From: Paenibacillaceae bacterium
GTDB taxonomy: Bacteria; Bacillota; Bacilli; Paenibacillales; Paenibacillaceae
Assembly (NCBI GenBank): GCA_900766135.1
Contig: CAAFUF010000004.1
Location: 235,357 to 299,356 of the forward strand
Length of the DNA stretch: 64,000 bases
Reading direction: 5' to 3'
The translations under genes were made by a program, and so were the position numbers. The stretch's first letter is position 1. Each line of letters begins with the position of its first letter. The notes below the pieces were generated by a model. The model was not told where the DNA came from. It saw only the letters and a program-made list of their open reading frames with translations, and did not search any database. Positions 52,349-61,200 of this stretch are shown in pieces.

Positions 52349-53066
52349 TTACGCCAGCTTGAATTTCTCCACTTCCCGAATCATTTCGAGCGATAGCGTT
52401 TCAATCTCTTTGATCGCCTGGGCGTATCCTGGGTAGCGCCGTTCAGCTCGATGGCCGATGCGGAGCTTACCGTAAGCAGTACGCGGTTCTTGTCCGCATT
52501 GACGGCGACTACGGACGTCGTGATTTCCTCGATTTGCGGCATCATTTCCCGAATAGACCGGATGATCTCCTGGATGGCCTCCATCGTCGTAAACACCGCC
52601 TCCGATTGCCGGGCCAGCACTTCGCCGGTTCGGGCTGACGTTGCCGATACCCCGTCCATTTCCTGTCCGATCTCCTGCAGCAGTTCGTCGATCCCTTGCG
52701 AGGAGTGCTGCGTTTGTTCCGCCAACTTGCGGATTTCTCCCGCCACGACGGCGAATCCCCGGCCCGCTTCGCCGGCGCGCGCCGCTTCGATGGACGCGTT
52801 CAGGGACAACAGGTTGGTTTGCGTGGGAATATCGCTAATCAAACGGGTAATCTCCGCCATGATATCGCGTTCGTCAAGTTCCGATCGGCGACAAGTCCTT
52901 GCTTTTGCTGTTCAATCACGTCCGGAAGGTAAGACTCGTATTTTTCATAGCTTTGCGCAGCTTTCTGTTCCAGTCTTGCTTCTTCCGGTTTATCTTGGGA
53001 AGTCACCACATTACGCTCCATGATAGCGGAAATGCGCTCCTTCAGCTCCTCCAGCGTTTGAACCAT
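52349..53066 (-). pseudogene. Disrupted methyl-accepting transducer (soluble MCP-like) gene
   Basis: Frame 1 (53066 to about 52870) encodes an N-terminal helical stretch MVQTLEELKERISAIMERN. The transducer hairpin continues in another frame from about 52878 (LDERDIMAEITRL, NLLSLNASIEAARAGEAGRG). A second shift near 52426-52432 leaves the true tail (QAIKEIETLSLEMIREVEKF) in a third register ending at the TAA at 52349-52351. At least two indels thus break one gene of about 240 codons. The signalling core is intact at sequence level, so decay seems recent. It borders the AT-rich toxin operon. Confidence 0.7.
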
Positions 53067-53090
53067 CGCTTCACAACGTTCGCACCCTCA

Positions 53091-53126
53091 AAAAAAGAAA
53101 GAACGCCTGCAATCCACAAGCGTTCT
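53091..53126 (-). terminator. Terminator of the toxin-immunity-RCC1 operon
   Basis: AGAACGC/GCGTTCT form a 7-bp stem; on the minus strand TTCTTTTTTT follows. It lies about 70 bp after the RCC1 gene stop (53196). Confidence 0.75.
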
Positions 53127-53195
53127 TTTCTAAGAAGAGAAATCGATCTGTTGGTTATTATACTTTTATAAAGCAACCAGATTGAATGTGTTTAA

Positions 53196-56100
53196 TTACA
53201 ATGAAATCGGAATACTTTGATCCGAAAAATTCCCCTCCTCATCAACCGCTCTAACAGTCCATAAAGTAAAGTCTCTTTGTGGATTCATAATAATTGATGA
53301 ATTGGTAGCCGTCTTAGTTACTAGTACCTGGTCCGCATATACCCAATACTCTTTTATTCCGTTATTATCAGTTGATGCCTTCCATCTTAGGGAAATTCCT
53401 TCTCCAGAAATTTCAGCAATAACATCTTCTGGGGTAGATGGGGCAATCAAATCTGGAAAATGAAACATATCCGGAAGTATTAATGACTCCTCAGCAAATA
53501 TACCTTCACCCATCATGAGAGAATCTCTTACATTTTTTGTTGTTAAGCCGGAGACAAGACCCTTCACTGCAACCGGTATTCTTCTATCGGTTGTGGTGCC
53601 GTCACCAAGTTGACCTGTACCATTCATCCCCCATGTCATCGCGTTATTATTGGTCAAGATGGTGCTATGGCTATATCCAGCATCAATCTCTTTGGTTTGA
53701 CTCAATGACGAAATAACAATAGGGTTTGAGGAGTTTGATGTTCCATTGTTTCCAAGTTGACCATACACATTTGATCCCCAGGTATAGAGCAAGGTGTCTG
53801 ACTCGGCCATGCTATGGTACATCCCTGCTGAAATTTGTTTAATGCCACTGAGCGATCCAATTCTTACTGGTGTTGTCCGGTTCGTGATCGTGCCATCGCC
53901 AAGCTGACCATAATAATTATAGCCCCACGTCCACACTGAACCATCCTGTTTCAATGCAAGCGCATGGTATAACCCTGCTGCAACGCCATCGACGCCGGAT
54001 AATGTTGAAATCCTTACTGGAACGGAACGATTTGTTGTGGTGCCGTCACCAAGTTGACCATAATTATTCATCCCCCATGCCCAGACAGTTCCATCTGTCT
54101 TTACAGCTATGTTGTAGAACATCCCTGCACTTATCGCCTTAACTCCACTTAACGAAGGTATTTTAACGGGAACATAAGAATTAGTGGTTGTGCCAATACC
54201 TAACTCACCATTAAAGTTGGAGCCCCAAGACCACACCGTCCCATCGCTTTTTAAAGCAAGCGCATGTGTATGACCTGCGGAGATAGCAACGACCGAGTCC
54301 AGATTCTCAATCTTTTTGGGCACATATTGTTGAGGGGTCAATTGCGAATTTCCAAGCTGCCCGATAGTATTTTCGCCCCAGCCCCAAATCGTCCCGTCAC
54401 TCTTTAATGCAAGGCTAAATGAGCCTCCTGCAGATATAGCCGTAATTGATGAAACATTGGCCTGTTTTGGCGTCAATCGTCCTGTTAATGACCCATCGCC
54501 TATCTGACCGGCGCTGTTACTACCCCAAGCCCAGACAGACCCATCGCTCTTAAGGGCTAAAGTATGGTTGCTTCCGGCTGATATTGCCATTGGTAAAGAA
54601 GCCTCTGTCTTAACTGTAACTTCATTACTGCTGCTGGAAATATTGCCGGCGTAATCTCGCGCCTTAATCGTAAATTTATATTCCGTTTCAGGAGCCAGCG
54701 CTATAGCCGTATAGCCGGTAGTATAATCAATGGGATGAGCGTCAACCTCTAAAGTATCTATCAGGGTATTACCTTGGTATACCAGGTATTCTTTTACCGC
54801 ATGATTATCATTCGATTCCTCCCAAGCCAATACCGCTGTTGTAGAAGTTTTTCCAGTTGTTCTTAATTGCGTAGGTGCACTTGGGGATAATACATCTTTT
54901 GGGAAAGGAATTCCATTCACCAAAGTACGGGTAGTTTTAGCAACTTTAGTTCCGTCTCCTAATTGACCATACGTATTATTTCCCCAGGCCCAAACAGAAC
55001 CGTTTCTCTTAATTGCCATACTATATAACTCTCCCGCCTCAATATCAACAATCCCTTCTAAATGCGCTGTCCTAACAGGACTTGGGCGTTTTTGGATACC
55101 TGATGCATCCCCAACTTCCCCATAATAATTGTTCCCCCAAGCCCAGACTTTTCCGTCCCGGGTAAGTGCGAGGGTTTGGGAATAGGATGCCGATACTTTG
55201 ATGACCCCATTCAAGTTTTGAACCTGTAGGGGCGCTGCATGATCAAAAAAGGTACCATCCCCCAATTGGCCACTTTCATTAAATCCCCAGGTCCATACAG
55301 TACCGTCGCCCTTCAATGCAGCTCCATGAAGATATGACAAATCAACTTGTATAATATTTTCTAGATTAGGTATCTTTATAGGAACTAGCTGCTTGTGCTC
55401 AACTGGTGCGTCATATCCAAGCACACCTCGAATACCATATCCCCAAATCCATACAGTTCCATCTTCTCGTAATGCCATGCTATTATAATAACTTGCTACA
55501 ATAGATACAACGGAATCCAGACCAACAACTTGGACAGGTTTTGAAGTGATATTGGTCGTGCCATCACCCAATTGTCCCATATCATTGCTTCCCCACGCCC
55601 AGACGGTTCCGTCTTCCCGTAAGGCCAAGTAATGAAGCAAGCCTGACGATATAGAAACAATATTTTCTAGGCCTTCAACTTTGGTAAGCGGGATTTCTTG
55701 TTCACGGTAACTTTCTCCCCAAGTCCATACGGTTCCATCGGAGCGAAGGGCTATATTTTGCGTCAAACCTGTCGAAATCATGGAAAAACCGTTTAATTTC
55801 GGATTGCTTGTGGCAACTTGTTTATCAACTCGAGTTCCATCTCCTAATTGTCCCCTACTGTTTAACCCCCATCCCCATACATCACCTTGTGCATTCCAGG
55901 CAAAATTATGGTCACGGTAGGCTGAAACGGTCATATTGTTTACAAAAAAGGTTATGGAACTACCAATCTCAGATACGTTACCTGCTACGTCTATGGATTT
56001 TATCGTTACTGTATGATCTTCGCCTGGGGTAAGGTCTGTTAGTTTGAATTTAGTATCCTGCGTAATTCCTAAAAGAGCATCCCCATTATAAATCTCATAT

Positions 56101-57371
56101 TCAGCTATACCTGATAGATTGTCGGAACCGGGGGACCAGCGAATAAATACGGAGGTACCCAATTGATTCACTTTATAGATATTAGCTGGGGCTGCAGGGG
56201 GGGTAAGATCGATCTTAACTTCTGCCTCGCAAGCCAGACTAACATTCCCCGCAACATCAACCGTCCGTCCATAGACCTTGGTAATTCCTTCGTCTTTAAC
56301 AGAAAATGGCCCACCATATACAAGCCAATCCCCTGACTCGGATCCTATTCTATACTCGTAACCACGAACTCCGCTGTCCTCGTCGCTGCCCTCAAATATA
56401 TTGACAAAGACGGGTTCATTAGTCCATTCCGCATTACTGAGTTCTATAGTTGGCTTTCCGGGAGCCACAGTCTCAAATTGCAAGGTATACTCGGCAACTT
56501 CACTTACATTTCCGGCGTAATCAACCGACCTTGCATAGATTTTCTTGAAGCTGCTGCCATTAACCGTTACCGGCATTGTATAGTCCAGCCAGGTTTCCGA
56601 ACCTTCAATGCGATACTGCGATTTCAACGTACCGCTTTGTCCATCAATCCCATCAAAAATAGTTACTACAAAGCTAGAATTGCTCCAAAGGTCCGGACTG
56701 ATTGCAAATTCAGGTGCTGATGGTGGGAGCAGATCTATATTAACCTTATATTTCTGCGCTTTTTCAATATTACCGTCAATGTCCCTGGAACGATAATAAA
56801 TGAATGTCTTATCTTGATCATTTATCGGAATGGGTTGAACATAGCGATTCCATGTTTGTCCTCCATCAAGACTATATTCCGAGTAGTCTATCGCGGAGTG
56901 TTCGTCAACTGCATTCAAAGCAACGGTAACCGGACTAATGTAATAAGAGTTCTGCCCCTTTGTCCCTATCACTTCAACGCTTGTTTCAGGAGGAAAATAA
57001 TCCCGCTTAATCGTAAAATCCACTTCTTTAGGATCTTCGATATTCCCCATACTATCAACGGATTGATAAAGTATGTGATAAACCTTTTTTTCCGAGAAAA
57101 TCACAGGCTCTGTGTAAGTTACCCAGTTCCCCCCATCATTCAGGCTATACCGCGTCTCGCTAATCCCCGAGCCTGAACTCAATACAGTTAATTGAAGCTC
57201 AACACTCCCGTAATATATACCACTCACATGCCGATTCCCCGTTAGTAAATGGGTCGTAATTGGAGAACTTGCCGCTGCTGCCGTAGCTACCGTCCCCCCT
57301 CCCCCGTACATGGGGGAGAGGATGGACAAAAATAGTGCAAAGCATATAGAAATGCTTAAATAACGTCTCAT
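53196..57371 (-). CDS. Secreted multi-domain protein with OmpL47-like, FN3 and RCC1 repeats
   Basis: 1391 residues from the ATG encoding MRRYLSISIC, preceded by GGAGGATTTCT. A signal peptide covers about 1-35. About four OmpL47-like beta repeats follow (ISETRYSLNDGGNWVTYTEP type, with YYRSRDIDGNIE). An FN3 domain lies near 390-485. Two blocks of RCC1 repeats (about 490-860 and 960-1290; WGSNDMGQLGDGTTN type) are split by an FN3 domain and followed by a last FN3. RCC1 blocks form seven-bladed propellers that bind proteins. It is the third gene of the operon, 19 bp after imm11. AT-rich like its neighbours. Role unknown; surface adhesion, toxin presentation or prey recognition are possible. Confidence 0.8.
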   Translation of the reverse strand: MRRYLSISICFALFLSILSPMYGGGGTVATAAAASSPITTHLLTGNRHVSGIYYGSVELQLTVLSSGSGISETRYSLNDGGNWVTYTEPVIFSEKKVYHILYQSVDSMGNIEDPKEVDFTIKRDYFPPETSVEVIGTKGQNSYYISPVTVALNAVDEHSAIDYSEYSLDGGQTWNRYVQPIPINDQDKTFIYYRSRDIDGNIEKAQKYKVNIDLLPPSAPEFAISPDLWSNSSFVVTIFDGIDGQSGTLKSQYRIEGSETWLDYTMPVTVNGSSFKKIYARSVDYAGNVSEVAEYTLQFETVAPGKPTIELSNAEWTNEPVFVNIFEGSDEDSGVRGYEYRIGSESGDWLVYGGPFSVKDEGITKVYGRTVDVAGNVSLACEAEVKIDLTPPAAPANIYKVNQLGTSVFIRWSPGSDNLSGIAEYEIYNGDALLGITQDTKFKLTDLTPGEDHTVTIKSIDVAGNVSEIGSSITFFVNNMTVSAYRDHNFAWNAQGDVWGWGLNSRGQLGDGTRVDKQVATSNPKLNGFSMISTGLTQNIALRSDGTVWTWGESYREQEIPLTKVEGLENIVSISSGLLHYLALREDGTVWAWGSNDMGQLGDGTTNITSKPVQVVGLDSVVSIVASYYNSMALREDGTVWIWGYGIRGVLGYDAPVEHKQLVPIKIPNLENIIQVDLSYLHGAALKGDGTVWTWGFNESGQLGDGTFFDHAAPLQVQNLNGVIKVSASYSQTLALTRDGKVWAWGNNYYGEVGDASGIQKRPSPVRTAHLEGIVDIEAGELYSMAIKRNGSVWAWGNNTYGQLGDGTKVAKTTRTLVNGIPFPKDVLSPSAPTQLRTTGKTSTTAVLAWEESNDNHAVKEYLVYQGNTLIDTLEVDAHPIDYTTGYTAIALAPETEYKFTIKARDYAGNISSSSNEVTVKTEASLPMAISAGSNHTLALKSDGSVWAWGSNSAGQIGDGSLTGRLTPKQANVSSITAISAGGSFSLALKSDGTIWGWGENTIGQLGNSQLTPQQYVPKKIENLDSVVAISAGHTHALALKSDGTVWSWGSNFNGELGIGTTTNSYVPVKIPSLSGVKAISAGMFYNIAVKTDGTVWAWGMNNYGQLGDGTTTNRSVPVRISTLSGVDGVAAGLYHALALKQDGSVWTWGYNYYGQLGDGTITNRTTPVRIGSLSGIKQISAGMYHSMAESDTLLYTWGSNVYGQLGNNGTSNSSNPIVISSLSQTKEIDAGYSHSTILTNNNAMTWGMNGTGQLGDGTTTDRRIPVAVKGLVSGLTTKNVRDSLMMGEGIFAEESLILPDMFHFPDLIAPSTPEDVIAEISGEGISLRWKASTDNNGIKEYWVYADQVLVTKTATNSSIIMNPQRDFTLWTVRAVDEEGNFSDQSIPISL

Positions 57372-57390
57372 AGAAATCCTCCACATCGAA

Positions 57391-58209
57391 TTATTTAATC
57401 TCGGACTTCTCTACTTCATGCCATAAATAACCAAGCAGTATCGGAGGAGTATAGATCGGCATGATCCATTGATAAGTCAAATCCAGGGTAAGCTCACCCA
57501 GCCAAAATCGCCCTTTCTCATCCAACTGCATCTTCCATTTCCCACTGGCTACAGCCTGTCCTTTATCAACTCGCTCCCTGGCTTCCTCGTATGAGAATTC
57601 CTCTCCTTTTTTACGTTCAATTTCTTCAAGAGCCAACTCGTAATTCTGCTTCTGTTCCTGTTCCTTCTCCTCGGTGAATTCCGAATCGTATACGACGGAA
57701 AAATCCAGGCCTTTGAACTTGTGGCTTTCTATTAGGTCTTTAAAGGCTTCAGTGACGTATACTAATGTAGAAGCACGCTCTACAAATTTAAAAATATACG
57801 TCTCAGTTGGTATTTTTGTGAAGTCAAATACAAGTTTATTGAATCCTGCTAATGAACCGTCTTCATATGTTCTTATATCAGATCGCTTCCAATCGACACA
57901 GTCCAGTACCTTTGTCACATTAATCATGTATAAATCCAACTCATCATGTAACAATGGCAAAAACTCAACTTCATTTTTTACAAAAGGTTCGATCACCTTT
58001 TTGACGCGAGCAGAAATTACAGGTTTTGAGCTTAGATAAACCGGAAAATCTCTGTAACTTTTCTTACTTACAGTTTTTACTTTAATTGGATACCATAAAT
58101 CAATCTTAGGTTCTCCATTAAAACTATCTGAAATCGGATGGTTCTCATCATTTTCAGAAGTGATCACCATTGATTTGTTATGATTGTGATTCCATTCATA
58201 GACGCGCAT
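57391..58209 (-). CDS. Imm11-family immunity protein
   Basis: 272 residues from the ATG encoding MRVYEWNHN, preceded by GAGGAGAATAAGA. The sequence matches the Imm11 (DUF1629) pattern: MRVYEW at the start, PKIDLWYPIKVK, DFPVYLSSKPVISARVKK, EFLPLLHDELDLYMINVTK, CVDWKRSDI, ETYIFKFVE and VTEAFKDLIESHKFKGLDF. No signal peptide is present, so it is cytoplasmic, as needed to neutralise a nuclease. It begins 14 bp after the stop of the AHH toxin gene. In other bacteria Imm11 proteins often lie directly next to AHH-domain toxins. A coiled, Glu/Lys-rich insert (about 190-225) is an addition. Confidence 0.8.
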   Translation of the reverse strand: MRVYEWNHNHNKSMVITSENDENHPISDSFNGEPKIDLWYPIKVKTVSKKSYRDFPVYLSSKPVISARVKKVIEPFVKNEVEFLPLLHDELDLYMINVTKVLDCVDWKRSDIRTYEDGSLAGFNKLVFDFTKIPTETYIFKFVERASTLVYVTEAFKDLIESHKFKGLDFSVVYDSEFTEEKEQEQKQNYELALEEIERKKGEEFSYEEARERVDKGQAVASGKWKMQLDEKGRFWLGELTLDLTYQWIMPIYTPPILLGYLWHEVEKSEIK

Positions 58210-58223
58210 TCTTATTCTCCTCA

Positions 58224-61200
58224 TCAATTGTTTAAATTCCCTAATTTCAACCTACCATTAAGTAGCTCATCACGAACATAATTTATTTCTTTGAGAACTT
58301 TATCCTTATCATTTCTTACTGGATCAATTCTCCGCCAAACAAACTCATAATAACTTATTACATGACTACCATTATGCGTTGCCATCGTCTGCCCATCTAT
58401 TACCGTAGTTGAAACCCCTTTTTCTCTAGGTAAGTAAACGCCGTTGGCTGAGGAATTTAGGTCAATGTCATGTTTCTTCAATATATCTTGCAAATCCTTG
58501 GCAAATCTATTCGACGCCCCGTGAGGCACAATGTGATGGGCAGCCCAACCGTTTGGCTTATCCATCCCCGTTGCCTTTTTGATTTCTGCCTCCAATAGCA
58601 CTGAAGGACCTCCGCTATTTCTACCGGATATTCTTTTTGTTTTTACACCAGCATAATTTTGAATCTGGCAAACTTCTAAAAGATTGTGCGTTAATATACT
58701 CAGATCAGATACATAGTAAGTATGGAAGTCGCTTACGGTAAAGTTATAAACCTTCGTCGCTTCATAATTTACCGTTAAGGCATCAACCGCAAGGAGTTTA
58801 CCATCCTCCGTTTCCAGTTGATCGCCCGGTTGTAGTTCCTCTGCTGGTACCCAGCCCTTCCCTTTTACCCAGAAAGGATGGTTCCCTGTAGTATCTATCA
58901 GCGTATCGCCGATTTTTATAGTAAATATTTCCTCAGACTCGCTGCTGAAGAGTTTCTCAACTGGTTTATATGCTTGGATTCCTGTTTCTGTATCTTTGGC
59001 AAGAACCAGATCGCCAACCCTTATCTGTTCAATCGGCTTAATTCCGTCTTTAGTTGTTATACTGGTTCCTTCGGGCAAACATCCACACGGATTATTTCTA
59101 TAAATCCGCTTAAATGCTTTTGCTCCAGTATAAGTTACTTTTTTTCCTCCTGTAACAAAACTTCCGACAACCGGTACGATTGCCCCCGCTGATAACAGTG
59201 CCTCTGCGTTTTTACCTCTTATGAGATAAATAACACCGTTAACCGCATCAGCACCGTCCCCAATAACCGGAACCAAGCCAATGGTATCCAGCGTACATTG
59301 GAGTTGATCCGCCGCACTTCCTTTATTGCAAAGAAATAGATCCTCTGCGCCCTTCCAGAACTGTTGCAACCCAGTCATACCGTACATTTCCGAGAACCAG
59401 GCATCATAACTTGTGAGCGCGACATTGTCATTTGGACCTAAAACATAAGTGTTGAAGTAGTTTTGACACACCTGACATTTGTCCCTGTCATTTGCCGTTA
59501 TTTTTTTGTTGTTCATTTTCTCAGGTGGAGGAGGAACAACATTAAGCTTGTTTAACGGATCATTAAATACATTCAGTATATATTGCTGAACATTCTTCTT
59601 GCGGTCTTTGGAGTCAAGACTGTAAACATATAAATGATAGCTTCCATTTTTCGCATAATACTGTGGCATTCCAGTATAAATTTCTGAATAGTTAGCATAA
59701 TAATTTTTTGCAGGCGTATACGGATTAACGACACCATTCCAAGTCACATCAATAGAGGCATTCTTTTTATAGCTCCCCGTTTTTTGGGTTTTATATACTG
59801 GGAAGCCATGTTGTGTATAAACCTCCACATAGATTATTGATGTATCTCTTGTGAGTTTATATTTTACCTTCGCATGATCACCGGATCCTGGAGTTGCATC
59901 AAGACTAGTATCATTAAGCAGGCTCATAATTCGAAGATTGGAAGTTTCTCCATAATCTCCTCGAATATACTCAATACTATTGATATTAACTGACAATTCG
60001 TAATTGTAACCTATAAATCCCCATGCCGAAGATTGTCTATTGTAATGAAGAACCTCGTCTTCGACTCTCAAATAGTAGGTGCCCGCGCCAAGTTCAAAAA
60101 CCTGCCGTTTATCCAGGCTAAAGTAGCCCCTCACATTGCCATTAGCATCTTCAATAACCCCTTCGCCTTCAGACAAGTAAAAGCTAATTTGTTCTGGCTG
60201 ACTTAAAACGATTTGGTAATAATCGACATCATACAATGACGAAACAGACAATAAATTCCCTGTCGAGTCTCTTTCAATAAGTTCATCAAACGGGATGAAC
60301 TGAGCATTCGCAGGTTTATCATGTACCATCCCCTCAACGGTTAGCCGTGTCTGCAGCCCCTCCCTCGATGAGGCATTTCTTACTACCAGGTAATAAGTTG
60401 CGCCTGCTGTCAAATTCACCTCGAGTTTGGAAAAAAGCTCACCGTATGGCTTATATCCTTTGACATCATCATTCGAATCCAATAAATTTTTCAAACCTAC
60501 ATCACTGTATAGGCTGATTTCAGTATCATTTAACATAGATGTGGCGTTCAGGCTAGATGTAAAAAAGCGATATTTCCCGGTATAATTAGGCGTAAATTGC
60601 AAGTAGGCATGTTCACCGCTTGGTTTTGTCAAATCAAGTGGAGTATCCAACTGTAATGGAGTAAAAGAAGTCCTTCCTGCGGAAGACACTAATAAACGGG
60701 CATAGACCTTTCCGCCGTTTACTTCCTTCACGCGTACATAATAGGGTGTGCCAGCACTAAGATTTACAGCAACTTCGGAAAATGATGAGGTTGGACTGTC
60801 GTCATTATATCCAATAGTTGACTCCATTTCAGGATCTGCATACACCGATAAATCTGTATCATTATTTTTGGACCCGGATATTCCCCGATACCTGCTTGTA
60901 GTGAATCTGTAAGTTCCATTTTCGGCGGGGACAAACACGTAAACGTTGCTATCATTCCTTTGTTCATTTATATCTACTGGTTGATTGAGATAGATATATG
61001 GAATGGTAGAACTAACGACATCTGCAGTTATACGGGCACGCAATGGAGTAGTGTCATAGCCCTGAACCTTGACATAATAAGTCTCTCCGCCTACCAAACT
61101 AATCATGATTTCAGAAAATACAGAATCGTTAGCATCATCATTTGTGTCCAATACTTTACTCAATTGCAAGTCGGAATAAATACCGATTTGTGTATCTACA

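Noticed and set aside
53500..55900. Regular short repeats that look array-like
   Set aside because: These are coding RCC1 repeats (about 50 codons each) in one continuous frame, with no CRISPR-type repeat and spacer lengths.
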